From Bacillota bacterium (GTDB taxonomy: Bacteria > Bacillota > Clostridia > Christensenellales > Aristaeellaceae), in contig JAEYCB010000043.1 in the NCBI GenBank assembly GCA_023404345.1, positions 1 to 38,063 of the forward strand: a stretch of 38,063 bases of DNA, written 5' to 3'. The notes below the pieces were generated by a model. It saw nothing but the letters and a program-made list of their open reading frames with translations, was not told the DNA's origin and did no database searches. The position numbers and the translations under genes were made by a program. Shown here piece after piece: positions 24,529 to 32,885 of the stretch (the stretch's first letter is position 1; each line of letters opens with the position of its first letter).

Positions 24529-25566
24529 TCAGGTTTCCGCTCGTGCTACGCGACGGCGCAACCGGAAGGTACGTCGGGGGTGTACCCCATGACTTTGAAG
24601 CCAGCGTACCGTATCCTGTACGGTCAGGCGCAGTTCACGCGGGTGATAGCCCAGCTCCCGACTTGCCTTGTCATGCGAAAAACGGTCGCAGCTGGCAAGC
24701 GCCTGGAGGGAATAGGCGGTGTAGAGCGGCCTGCGCCCGCGTATCCGGGCGAACGCAGCCAGAAGCGGTGCGGCGGTGCGTGCCATCCACAGGGGCAGCA
24801 CCGGCAGCCTGCGTCCGCCATAGAAACGCCGCGCCATTTCCAGCAGATCGCTGATGTCGCACCGGCGGTTGCTCAGGATGTAGCATTCGCCCTTTTTGCC
24901 CCGAAGCGCCGCCGCTACGCAGCCCCATGCCACGTCGCGTACATCCACCATGTCGTATCCGCCGCGCACGCAGGCAGGCAACTTGCCTGTCATGGAATCC
25001 CGGATCACCTGCACCAGATGGTTGCCTGCGTTGTCATAGGGCCCCAGAATCCCTGAGGGATGCACCACCACCACGTCCAGTCCGGCCGCCGCAGCCTCCA
25101 GCACATCATGCGTGGCCTCGGCCTTGGTTTTAGCATAGCTGCCTATCACTACGTCCGGCGAAAAGGACAAAGTTTCCCGGATCACCCTGCCATCTGTGGC
25201 TTGGGCAATGGCATGCACGGAACTGACATAGACCAGCCGGCGCACGCCGTATTGCCGGCACAGGGCCAGCACGTTGCGCGTGCCCTCCACGTTCACACGC
25301 CGCAATTCCTCATAAGGGCGGTCGCCGATGTCGATCAGCCCGGCAGTATGGATGACCACGGCGTGCGCCGGGTCCGTTCCCTCAAAGAGAGGGACAAGCG
25401 TTTCTGGCTGGGTCACGTCGCCGGTAAAATAGCGGGTATGGCTCTGGTCGGCAGCGCTTTCGCCCGGCAGGATCAGTCCCCTAACCTCGGTTCCGCGCTC
25501 TTCAAGCAGGCGCACGATCGTGCTGCCCAAATGCCCCGCAGCGCCAGTCACAATCCAGGTGAACAT
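24529..25566 (-). CDS. NAD(P)-dependent extended SDR (epimerase/3-beta-HSD-like)
   Basis: A 345-residue Rossmann-fold oxidoreductase with the canonical TGAAGHLG (7-14), the active-site VYVSS segment (Ser115-Ser116) and Tyr144-x3-Lys148 in SYAKTK. It belongs to the extended SDRs that include dihydroflavonol reductases, 3-beta-hydroxysteroid dehydrogenases and sugar epimerases; the substrate cannot be assigned. The start is ATG 25566, eight to nine bases after AAGGGAG; a GTG at 25575 overlaps that site. It is divergent from a TetR regulator, shares an overlapping promoter region with it, and is probably under its control. Confidence 0.88.
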   Translation of the reverse strand: MFTWIVTGAAGHLGSTIVRLLEERGTEVRGLILPGESAADQSHTRYFTGDVTQPETLVPLFEGTDPAHAVVIHTAGLIDIGDRPYEELRRVNVEGTRNVLALCRQYGVRRLVYVSSVHAIAQATDGRVIRETLSFSPDVVIGSYAKTKAEATHDVLEAAAAGLDVVVVHPSGILGPYDNAGNHLVQVIRDSMTGKLPACVRGGYDMVDVRDVAWGCVAAALRGKKGECYILSNRRCDISDLLEMARRFYGGRRLPVLPLWMARTAAPLLAAFARIRGRRPLYTAYSLQALASCDRFSHDKASRELGYHPRELRLTVQDTVRWLQSHGVHPRRTFRLRRRVARAET

Positions 25567-25600
25567 ATCATACACTCCCTTCCAAAATCATACAGGGCTG

Positions 25601-25629
25601 TTGATTATCTTTTCTGAGTGGATTATAAT
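25601..25629 (+). promoter_or_regulatory. Promoter of the TetR gene at 25722
   Basis: TTGATT (25601-25606), 17-base spacer, perfect TATAAT (25624-25629). Expected start about 25636, directly before the inverted repeat at 25639. Leader of about 85 bases. Confidence 0.75.
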
Positions 25630-25650
25630 GCGGATGATTGACGATGGCAA
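25622..25650 (-). promoter_or_regulatory. Promoter of the SDR gene, sharing its -10 with the divergent promoter
   Basis: On the minus strand: TTGCCA (25650-25645), 17-base spacer, TATAAT (25627-25622). The -10 overlaps that of the plus-strand promoter because the sequence ATTATAAT is self-complementary, so the two promoters cannot both be occupied at once. Confidence 0.65.
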
Positions 25651-25656
25651 TCGTCA
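25639..25656. promoter_or_regulatory. Candidate operator in the divergent promoter region
   Basis: Perfect inverted repeat TGACGAT (25639-25645), centre GGCA, ATCGTCA (25650-25656). It covers the -35 of the minus-strand promoter and the start region of the plus-strand promoter, so one bound TetR dimer could block both. The regulator at 25722 is the likely binder. Confidence 0.6.
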
Positions 25657-25721
25657 GAAAGGCGCTGTCTGACCGGTTTTTCAACACAGAGGGCCCAAAG
25701 TGTACGGAGGAGATGTAACAA

Positions 25722-26321
25722 ATGCCGGGATCAAAGGACCATCGCGTGCGGGTAACTCAGCGGCTGATTCGGGAGGCTTTTACCGGTCTGCTCAAGGAAA
25801 AGCCAATCCAGAGCATTTCCATCAAGGAGTTGTGCGAGGTTGCTGGTATCAACCGGGGTACGTTTTACGCACATTACCGTGATATCTACGACCTGCGCGA
25901 GAAAATTGAAAACGATATGTACCAGGCCGTGCTGGATGAGCTCAGGCCTTTGCTTGACAGCGAAGCGAACGTCACCCATCGGGACATCACGGCGGCGGTG
26001 TTCCAGTGGATGCGCCAAAACCGTGATATGTGCGAGGTGGCCCTGGGCGAATACGGAGATCGGGCTTTTTTGTGGAAGATGCTGGACCTGGGGCGTATGG
26101 TATGCCAGGAAAGCTACCAGCGTATGTTTGACGGAGTGTCACCCAGAGAGATTTCCTGGTTCTACGCCTATGCCAGCTGGGGGTGCATCGGACTTTTGCG
26201 CCGCTGGCTATGGGAGGATATGGAAACGCCCGCGAGCGAAGTCGCGGGCATTGCCGAGCAGCTGATTGGCCAGGGCATGGCGTTTTTGGCGGAAAAGCAA
26301 AAGCACGGCCTTCATCCTTAA
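25722..26321 (+). CDS. TetR/AcrR-family transcriptional regulator
   Basis: A 199-residue regulator. The helix-turn-helix (about 8-55) reads VTQRLIREAF, IKELCEVAGINRGTFYAHYRDIYDL; the C-terminal half resembles the TetR C-terminal domain found in DhaS-like activators and repressors common in Clostridia. ATG 25722 has GGAGGAG about nine bases upstream. It is divergent from the SDR gene and carries a palindrome in the shared promoter region, pointing to autoregulation and control of the SDR. Its stop codon directly abuts the stop of the convergent DUF362 gene with no spacer and no terminator. Confidence 0.92.
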   Translation: MPGSKDHRVRVTQRLIREAFTGLLKEKPIQSISIKELCEVAGINRGTFYAHYRDIYDLREKIENDMYQAVLDELRPLLDSEANVTHRDITAAVFQWMRQNRDMCEVALGEYGDRAFLWKMLDLGRMVCQESYQRMFDGVSPREISWFYAYASWGCIGLLRRWLWEDMETPASEVAGIAEQLIGQGMAFLAEKQKHGLHP

Positions 26322-27413
26322 CTATCGGGAAAACAGCCCTTTGGGCCGTGCCTCAATGGCGTGTGCGGGGCACATTTCCTGGCAGCAGAAGCAGGAGATG
26401 CAGCCTTTGGAGGTCATCACCGCCTTGCGGTTTTCGATGCGAATCAGGTGCATGGGGCAGGACTCAGCACAACGGCCACAGCCGATGCACTTGGCGGCAT
26501 CCACGCGGGGCAGGGCGCGGCCCCGGCCGAAGAAGCGGTGAAACAGCCCCTTGCTTGAAAGAAAGCGCTCTTTGCCCAGAATCGCATCCGGCAGGCGGAA
26601 AGGCGGGTTGGCCGGAACAAGGGTATCGCCCGCAAGCACGGCAGGCTCCTGCATCAGCCCGCGCCTGCGGGCTGCCTGCACGGTGGGCGGCATGTCGCCC
26701 CGCAAGCCCATGAGACGGGCGGCCTGTTCGTCTAGCGCATAAGGCGAGCGGGAACACAGCGTCATGCCCATGTGGCGCACGTCGCCGCCGCCGGGACCGT
26801 TGCCCTCGATGCAGTCAATGGCATCCAGTAGCGTGATCTGTGGGGCTACAGCCTGACACAGGTCGATGAGCAAGTCGCTGAATGCGTCGATGGTGGGCTT
26901 GAGGCAGTGCCATTCCGGCTTTTTCAGGCCGGGAATGCAGCCAAAGAGGTTTTTCACCCCGGCGGTCATTACGGTCAGCCCGTGGGTTTTGAGCTTGGCG
27001 CAGTTAATGATGTAATCGGCCTGCAGCACGGGCGTGATCAGCGTAAAGCCGCCGCGGCGGCCGCTGGAAACATCCAGATTAAGCTCCATCAGCTCTTCAA
27101 GCGGAGAAAGACCGCACGCCGCATAAAGCTTTTTGAGCATGGCGGCGCTGTAAACGCCGCCGGGGCTATCTGCCAGGGTGATATGCGATATGCCGTGTGC
27201 ACGCAGCCAGCGGGCTACGGCGGCCAGCACCTCCGGGTGCGTGGTTACGGCCAGCGCGGGGTCGCGCGCGGCCAGCAGGTTGGGCTTGATGAGCACGTGC
27301 ATGCCGGGCCTTAGATCGCCAGCTACATCAAGAGCTTCAAAATGAGCGGCCACAGCACGATCAAGGACCTCCGGCTCATAGCGGCCGGCGGCCTGTACGG
27401 ATACGATGGGCAT
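26322..27413 (-). CDS. DUF362 protein with two 4Fe-4S clusters
   Basis: A 363-residue protein: an N-terminal DUF362 domain (about 1-225) with LIKPNLL and HPEVL blocks, the middle ADYIINCAKLKTHGLTVMTAGVKNLFG segment typical of the family, and a C-terminal bacterial ferredoxin module with two clusters (C-x2-C-x2-C-x3-CP at 309-320 and again at 338-349). The family is thought to act in redox reactions, but no substrate is established. ATG 27413 follows AAAGGAGG by six bases. It lies 38 bases after the GNAT gene and may be the last gene of the M42-to-holA unit. Confidence 0.9.
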   Translation of the reverse strand: MPIVSVQAAGRYEPEVLDRAVAAHFEALDVAGDLRPGMHVLIKPNLLAARDPALAVTTHPEVLAAVARWLRAHGISHITLADSPGGVYSAAMLKKLYAACGLSPLEELMELNLDVSSGRRGGFTLITPVLQADYIINCAKLKTHGLTVMTAGVKNLFGCIPGLKKPEWHCLKPTIDAFSDLLIDLCQAVAPQITLLDAIDCIEGNGPGGGDVRHMGMTLCSRSPYALDEQAARLMGLRGDMPPTVQAARRRGLMQEPAVLAGDTLVPANPPFRLPDAILGKERFLSSKGLFHRFFGRGRALPRVDAAKCIGCGRCAESCPMHLIRIENRKAVMTSKGCISCFCCQEMCPAHAIEARPKGLFSR

Positions 27414-27451
27414 AAAACGCCTCCTTTATTTGCAAGCGGTGGGGGAGCGGG

Positions 27452-27988
27452 TCAAAAGGTATCGCCGATCTTGGGCGTTACGCCAAAATGCCGCCAGAAC
27501 GCGAGAAATGCGGCTTCATCGAGCAAACCGCCAAAGACCATCAGCTCGTAGCTTTCCCCTTGCCAGCGGTAGCCCACGCCTGAAGGGACGAAGCCCGCGC
27601 GCTGGTAAAACGTCCGGCGGCGCAACCGCTGCGCATGATTGGGCGCGTCGGGGAGGAGCGCTTCCAGGTCGGCGATCAGCCTTTGGCCGGGCTTGAGCCG
27701 CTTGATGGTGTCCAGAGCGACTGAGCCCAGCCCCTGATTGCGCAGAGGTTCCACGATCGCGAAGTAGAGGATATGGGTGATGTCGGCATAGGTGAGCAGG
27801 CTGATAAAGCCCGCAAAGCCGTTCTCATGATAGAGGGCGAGCAGCTCACCCTGCCCGTCAAAGCCGGACAGCAGCGCTTCAAAGGGGCGGCGCTCATTGG
27901 CAGGAAAGGCGCTTTCATAGAGTTGCTTTACGCGGGCAAGATCCGGATGCGCAGCGTCAAGAGATGCGGTGGTCAGCTGTCTATTCAT
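27452..27988 (-). CDS. GNAT-family N-acetyltransferase
   Basis: A 178-residue acetyl-CoA-dependent acyltransferase. The acetyl-CoA binding region is recognisable as VEPLRNQGLGSVALDTI (motif A, R/Q-x-x-G-x-G/A type), and the FYQRAGF segment corresponds to motif B. The acceptor (small molecule or protein) cannot be predicted. The start ATG overlaps the holA stop (ATGA), so it is translationally coupled to the DNA polymerase subunit, though no functional link is known. Confidence 0.85.
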   Translation of the reverse strand: MNRQLTTASLDAAHPDLARVKQLYESAFPANERRPFEALLSGFDGQGELLALYHENGFAGFISLLTYADITHILYFAIVEPLRNQGLGSVALDTIKRLKPGQRLIADLEALLPDAPNHAQRLRRRTFYQRAGFVPSGVGYRWQGESYELMVFGGLLDEAAFLAFWRHFGVTPKIGDTF

Positions 27989-29013
27989 GCATTGTCACCT
28001 CTCAGAATACCTTCTAGGTACAGCAGGGCGTTTTCAGCGCAACCCTCCTGCGGCACGCGGCCCTGCTTGAGCCGGTACTCATAGTCCAGCAGAAAATCAT
28101 AAGCTGAGCACAGCCTTGCCTTGTCAAAGCGTCGCGCCTGTTGCTGCGTGCGCCCCACTGCAAAGGGCGGAATGCCCAGCAACTGTGCCTGGGACGCCTG
28201 TGGGGCGCGCTCGTCCATCAGGCAGCGCATATGATACAGGATGCGGTATTGCCTAAGCAGCATCGCCAAAATCCCCACGCGGTCCTCGCCAGAACGGAGC
28301 ATGTCTCGAAGGAGGGCAAAGGCCGTGTCATTGTTGCCTTCCACCTGAGCGTCCACCATCTGAAACACTGTACACTCTGTGGAACGAGTACAGATCTTGT
28401 CAATATCCTCTGCGGTGATTTCATCGCGTTCGCCCAGATAGGAACACAATTTATCCATTTCCTGGCGCAGCAGCGCCGCATCGCGCCCCACGGTAAAGAC
28501 CAGCCGCGCGGCATTTTCGCCGCTGAGCCGTTTGCCCATGCGCCGTAGGGCGCGCACGCACCAGTCGGCGCACTCGGCGTCGTTCATGGGGGAAAAGTCC
28601 ACAATGGCGTTTTGCTTTTTCAGCAGGGTATAGAGCTTCTTGCGGCCATCGGCCTTGCCCTTGACGTAAAAAACCACGCACGCCGTGGGCGGGATGCGGG
28701 AGACATACGCCATCAGGGCGGCGGCCTTGTCCTCGTCCTCGGCCTTGCGGCCTTGGGTGAGCAGGGCGCATTCCCGTACCACCACCACGCGTTTTTCCGC
28801 CAAAAAGGGCAAGGTCTCGGCGGCGGCGATGAGTGCGTCAGGGGCAGGGTCGGTCAGGTCGGTCAGGTTCATCTGCTCCAGCCCTTCGGGCAGCAGATGC
28901 GCACACAGGTTTTTGAGTGCCTGCTGCTTGATATATTCCTCTGCGCCCTCAAACAGATAGCAGCCGGCGATGCGGCCGGCCTTGACGGCATCGAAAAAGG
29001 CGGTATGGTTCAC
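27985..29013 (-). CDS. holA: DNA polymerase III delta subunit
   Basis: The clamp-loader delta subunit, which opens the sliding clamp so it can be loaded onto DNA. The 342-residue protein begins MNHTAFFDAV, followed by GCYLFEGAEEYIKQQAL, the standard HolA N-terminus, and ends with a helical C-terminal collar domain; the length is typical. The start is a GTG at 29013 that overlaps the comEC stop (GTGA) and is preceded by GAGGTG; an upstream in-frame GTG at 29046 would extend the protein into comEC and was rejected. The comEC-holA order is common in Bacillota. Confidence 0.93.
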   Translation of the reverse strand: MNHTAFFDAVKAGRIAGCYLFEGAEEYIKQQALKNLCAHLLPEGLEQMNLTDLTDPAPDALIAAAETLPFLAEKRVVVVRECALLTQGRKAEDEDKAAALMAYVSRIPPTACVVFYVKGKADGRKKLYTLLKKQNAIVDFSPMNDAECADWCVRALRRMGKRLSGENAARLVFTVGRDAALLRQEMDKLCSYLGERDEITAEDIDKICTRSTECTVFQMVDAQVEGNNDTAFALLRDMLRSGEDRVGILAMLLRQYRILYHMRCLMDERAPQASQAQLLGIPPFAVGRTQQQARRFDKARLCSAYDFLLDYEYRLKQGRVPQEGCAENALLYLEGILRGDNA

Positions 29014-31394
29014 GGGGCCCACCTCGCTTTGTAGGGTGTAATGCACAGCTGGTTGCCGCGCAGGGAGAGGGTGATATCGCCGCAGGCATCCGTACGAAGC
29101 AACTGCGCACCGCTTTGCACCAGGCGTTGCAGCGTTTCTTCCCCGGGCAGGTAGCGGCTGCCGGAAGAGCAGCTCACCAGAACTACGCGCGCGCCCACCT
29201 GCTCGAGAAACCGTTCACCCGTGCTGGATGCACTGCCGTGGTGCGCCACCTTGAGCACATCCGCAGGCGCGGCAGCATAGCGCTCATAGGCGCCGGAAAG
29301 ATCGCTCGCATTGAGAATGGTATATGGGCCGAAGCCAATGGACAGGACCAGCGGCAACTCGTTGGCGTCCTGGCCGGAACGGATGTGCTCCCGCACGGGC
29401 CACAGCACAGATACACTGGTGGTATTGTAGCGCAGTTGGTCGCCTTGCGCAAGCTCCCTGACTGGCACACCGGCAGCATTCAGGCGATCCAGCAGGAGCA
29501 GCGCCTCGGGGTCTGCCTGCTGGCGGGCGGCATTGATGGGAAGATAGACCTGGCCGATGGATACTTCTGCGTCCAGCAGGTCGGCAACACCGCCGATATG
29601 GTCCAGGTGCAGATGGGTAATGAACAGCGCGTCCACGTTACGTCCTTCTGCAAGCAGATAATCCAGCACGGCCTCCCCGTCGCTGCCCGCATCGATGAGA
29701 ATGGTCTGGTCGCCGTCCAGCAGCAGGGCGGAATCTGCCTGGCCTACGGCAAGCTGGATGTAGCGCAGCTCCGCCGGGCGCGAGGCATATGCGCCGCCTA
29801 CGGCCACAGCCAGCACCAGCGCCGAGGCCAGCATGCGGCGGCGCAGGGAACCGGGCGCACGGCCCGACAGCATTACGCAGATCAACGCCAGTGCCGGGCC
29901 TGCCAACGTGGATGGAGAGGCTACGCGCACTGCAGCACCAGGGAGCGTGGATAGCAGCTCTACCAGCCACAGGAGCAGCCGTGCCAGCAGGGAAGCCATC
30001 CAGCCCAGCGCCTGCCCTGCGAGGGGAACATAGGAAAAAAGCAGCGTTATGGCGCACAGGGGCGTGAGGATTGTACCCGCCAGCGGAACAATAAGCAGGT
30101 TGATCAAAACGCCATAGAGGGGGAGCTGGTGAAAGTAGGCCGCCGTTGGCAGCAGTACGCCCGCTTGTGCAGCCAGCGAAACCGCAACCAGAGATAACGT
30201 ACCGCGCTGAAACCGGCGCAGCGTATGCCGCCAGAAATAGCCGGATGAACCAGGACTACCTGCTTTTATGGGAGGAAACAGATGGACAAACAGGCGCATC
30301 AGCGGCGGCAGGAGCAACGTGATCCCCAGCATGGCGGAAAAGCTGAGCACAAATCCCGCTGACCATGCCTCCAATGGGTCCAGAACCAGCACGGTCAGCA
30401 TGGCGGCGGAAAGCGTGGTCAGGCGGTCGGGTTTGCGCGCCGCCAGATGGGCCAGGAGGGTAAGCATCAACATCACCGCTGCACGAACCGATGCGGCGGA
30501 AAACCCTGTAAGGGTGCAATATCCCAGCAGGAACAGAGCCAGCACCGGCAGCCGCCGCGCGCGGCGCACATGCAGCCGGCGAAGCATATCCAGCAACAGG
30601 CCGCCCAACAGTCCCACATGCAGGCCGGAAACACTCATCACATGCGCTACGCCCAGCGTTTCAAATGCCTCGCGCTCCTGCTGGCTCAAACCGTCGCGTT
30701 CATCCAGCAGCAAAGCCACAGCTACCCGTGCCTCGTCGCCCATGACATGTTCCAACGCACGGGTGAATGCCTGGCGTACACGATAGGCCGCATCCTTGAC
30801 AGGTGCGTTTGCCTCCGTGTTAAGCACGGTCATTTCCTGATAAGCTGCAACGCCAAAGGACTGGCCGTTTTGCCGCATCCATAGGGCAAAGTCCATATGC
30901 GGATCGCCTGATTTGCCATCCGGCAGGTAGACACGGCCTTCAAAGCGGACCTGCGCGCCATCGAACAACACGGGCGGAACATCGTCGTAATGCAATGTGC
31001 AGTATGCTTTGCCTGGCGTGGGCGTTCCGTCCAGCGTTACATCCCCGAGAATGAAGGCCACGCGCTGGTCTGAGCGCTCGCTCGCCCCGCCGTAGACATA
31101 CCCGGAGATCTCATAGGTGTCGGGCAGGGGTTGGGGTGTGAAGTAGGCGGATTGGAAGCGCAGTGCGCCCAGTGCGAAAAAGCAGAGCGCGAGCGCAATG
31201 CCCGCGCTCGCACCCATTCTGCGCAGAATCCATCCTAGCAGGAGAGAAATTCCCACGACCAGCCACAGCCAGGAATCGTTTGTCAAGCGAAGAGCCGAAA
31301 GACAGCCTGCAAGAAACGAAAGAGATACTATAAGCAGTATGCCGTTGCGCTCCGGAACCGCTGCTGGCTGCAGGCGGCTTCGGGCACGGCACAT
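29010..31394 (-). CDS. comEC: ComEC/Rec2 DNA-uptake channel
   Basis: A 794-residue membrane protein that forms the channel for single-stranded DNA during transformation. It shows an N-terminal membrane pair with a DUF4131 region (about 20-200), the multi-helix competence domain (about 215-510, including VAHVMSVSGLHVGLLGG), and a C-terminal metallo-beta-lactamase domain with THLHLDH (593-599), keeping the HxHxDH metal site proposed for a nuclease. Length is close to B. subtilis ComEC (776). ATG 31394 has GAGG eight bases upstream and lies five bases past the ispF stop. With the ComEA-like gene at 6798 it suggests at least part of a competence system. Confidence 0.96.
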   Translation of the reverse strand: MCRARSRLQPAAVPERNGILLIVSLSFLAGCLSALRLTNDSWLWLVVGISLLLGWILRRMGASAGIALALCFFALGALRFQSAYFTPQPLPDTYEISGYVYGGASERSDQRVAFILGDVTLDGTPTPGKAYCTLHYDDVPPVLFDGAQVRFEGRVYLPDGKSGDPHMDFALWMRQNGQSFGVAAYQEMTVLNTEANAPVKDAAYRVRQAFTRALEHVMGDEARVAVALLLDERDGLSQQEREAFETLGVAHVMSVSGLHVGLLGGLLLDMLRRLHVRRARRLPVLALFLLGYCTLTGFSAASVRAAVMLMLTLLAHLAARKPDRLTTLSAAMLTVLVLDPLEAWSAGFVLSFSAMLGITLLLPPLMRLFVHLFPPIKAGSPGSSGYFWRHTLRRFQRGTLSLVAVSLAAQAGVLLPTAAYFHQLPLYGVLINLLIVPLAGTILTPLCAITLLFSYVPLAGQALGWMASLLARLLLWLVELLSTLPGAAVRVASPSTLAGPALALICVMLSGRAPGSLRRRMLASALVLAVAVGGAYASRPAELRYIQLAVGQADSALLLDGDQTILIDAGSDGEAVLDYLLAEGRNVDALFITHLHLDHIGGVADLLDAEVSIGQVYLPINAARQQADPEALLLLDRLNAAGVPVRELAQGDQLRYNTTSVSVLWPVREHIRSGQDANELPLVLSIGFGPYTILNASDLSGAYERYAAAPADVLKVAHHGSASSTGERFLEQVGARVVLVSCSSGSRYLPGEETLQRLVQSGAQLLRTDACGDITLSLRGNQLCITPYKARWAP

Positions 31395-31399
31395 CGGAG

Positions 31400-31891
31400 T
31401 TACCTCGATTCAGGGGAGAGCGTTTCCAGCAGGCATACCGCATGCGCGCTGATGCCCAGCCCCTCGCCCTCAAAACCCAACTGTTCGGTGGTGGTGGCCT
31501 TCACGCTGATGCGGTTCGTCTCCACACCCATGGCCTGTGCCAGACGAGCGCGCATATCGTCGATGTACGGGCGGAGCTTGGGACGCTGCGCCACGATGGT
31601 TACATCCGCGTTGCACAGGGCGTAGCCTTCGTGGGTGAGCAGCGCGCAAACCTCCCTCAGCAGCCCGATGGAATCCGCGCCACGGCAGCGCTCGTCCGTA
31701 TCGGGAAAGAGCTTGCCAATGTCGCCCAGCGCGGCCGCACCCAAGAGTGCGTCCATCAGGGCATGGGTGGCCACGTCGGCGTCGCTGTGGCCCAGCAGGC
31801 CCAGCGTATGGGGAACTTCCACCCCGCAAAGGATGAGCTTTCGCCCCTCCACCAGGCGGTGCACGTCCATGCCGTGTCCGATGCGCATCAT
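31400..31891 (-). CDS. ispF: 2-C-methyl-D-erythritol 2,4-cyclodiphosphate synthase
   Basis: Fifth enzyme of the MEP isoprenoid pathway, converting CDP-ME 2-phosphate to MEcPP. The 163-residue protein starts MMRIGHGMDVHRL, with zinc ligands Asp9 and His11, and has GHSDADV, then KATTTEQLGFEGEG near the C-terminus, all family hallmarks. The ATG at 31891 overlaps the ispD stop (ATGA) and follows AAGGAG by eight bases. It is the direct partner of ispD in the same pathway. Confidence 0.97.
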   Translation of the reverse strand: MMRIGHGMDVHRLVEGRKLILCGVEVPHTLGLLGHSDADVATHALMDALLGAAALGDIGKLFPDTDERCRGADSIGLLREVCALLTHEGYALCNADVTIVAQRPKLRPYIDDMRARLAQAMGVETNRISVKATTTEQLGFEGEGLGISAHAVCLLETLSPESR

Positions 31892-32589
31892 CCGATCAGC
31901 TCCTTTTCCGCACGCGCAGCCAGAATCAGCCCCGCAAGCATGAGGTCGGTAGGGGTGGTGAGCTTGAGGTTTTCGCGGCTGCCCTCGCACAGGTAGACCG
32001 GCATGCCCGCGTGCTCCAGTAAAGCGGCGTCATCCGTGCCAAGAAACCCGTCCCGGCGGGCGATGTCGTGGGCCTTACGGATCAGCTCCACCCGGAAGGC
32101 CTGGGGGGTCTGCATGGCGCGCAGCGCGGCGCGGTCCGGGGTGTCCAGCACCAGGCCGTCGGGCGCGGCGCGCTTGATGGTGTCAGTCACAGGCACTGAT
32201 GCGATGCCTGAACCGCGCTTTTCCACCGATTCAATGGCACGGCGAATAACGTCCTCGGTGACCAGAGCGCGCGCGCCATCATGGATGAGCACGCATTCGG
32301 CGTCGTCCGGCAGGGCGTCCAGCCCGCAGCGCACCGAGTCCTGCCGCTCCGCGCCGCCGGGAACCACCCGCAGCACAAAACGGTCCAGCCCGCAGCGCGC
32401 AATGACCGCGCGCATCTCCTCCATTTCAGCGGCCGCTGCTACCACCACCGCACCTGCACACAACCCGGAAAACGGTGCAATGGCCCGCACGATGGCGGGA
32501 ATGCCCCGAAGCGGCAGAAAGACCTTATTGCGGTCCGCCTCCATGCGGCGGCCGCTGCCTCCGCCCAAGATGATGGCGTAGCTTTTCAC
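31888..32589 (-). CDS. ispD: 2-C-methyl-D-erythritol 4-phosphate cytidylyltransferase
   Basis: Third enzyme of the MEP pathway, transferring CMP to MEP. The 233-residue protein begins MKSYAIILGGGSGRRM, the CTP-binding loop; the usual AAG-x-G-x-RMG is here LGGGSGRRM. Further signatures are VLIHDGARALV and DDAALLE. The start is GTG 32589 with GGGGAGG six bases upstream, one base past the rqcP stop. A longer frame overlapping rqcP was rejected. It is coupled to ispF downstream. Confidence 0.95.
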   Translation of the reverse strand: MKSYAIILGGGSGRRMEADRNKVFLPLRGIPAIVRAIAPFSGLCAGAVVVAAAAEMEEMRAVIARCGLDRFVLRVVPGGAERQDSVRCGLDALPDDAECVLIHDGARALVTEDVIRRAIESVEKRGSGIASVPVTDTIKRAAPDGLVLDTPDRAALRAMQTPQAFRVELIRKAHDIARRDGFLGTDDAALLEHAGMPVYLCEGSRENLKLTTPTDLMLAGLILAARAEKELIG

Positions 32590-32590
32590 C

Positions 32591-32869
32591 TTACGCCTCC
32601 CCGCGCTCCAGGCGCGTTTGCTCGTCCTCTTCAAGCACCTGGTACATGTCCTGCGCGCCTTCCTTGCGCACGGTTTCCTTTATGCTCTGGATGCGGTAAC
32701 GCCCCACGCGACTGCCGAAGCGGATCTCCAGTACATCGCCTTCACGCACCTCCGCACCGGGTTTGGCCACTTTTCCATTGAGCGATACGCGGCCGCCTGA
32801 GCAGGCCTCGTTGGCCACGGTGCGGCGCTTGATGATGCGCGATACCTTCAAAAATTTATCCAATCTCAT
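32591..32869 (-). CDS. rqcP: RqcP, S4-domain ribosome quality-control factor
   Basis: A 92-residue S4 RNA-binding protein (B. subtilis YabO). It starts MRLDKFLKVSRIIKRRTVANE, the S4 helix-loop, then RVSLNGKVAKPG and GDVLEIRFG, closely following known RqcP proteins. RqcP works with RqcH on stalled large ribosomal subunits to add C-terminal alanine tails to incomplete peptides. It follows the M42 gene by 16 bases, with AAAGGAG ten bases before ATG. In Bacillus it lies just after mazG; here HU and an M42 peptidase come between. Confidence 0.93.
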   Translation of the reverse strand: MRLDKFLKVSRIIKRRTVANEACSGGRVSLNGKVAKPGAEVREGDVLEIRFGSRVGRYRIQSIKETVRKEGAQDMYQVLEEDEQTRLERGEA

Positions 32870-32885
32870 GATGGGCCTGCTCCTT

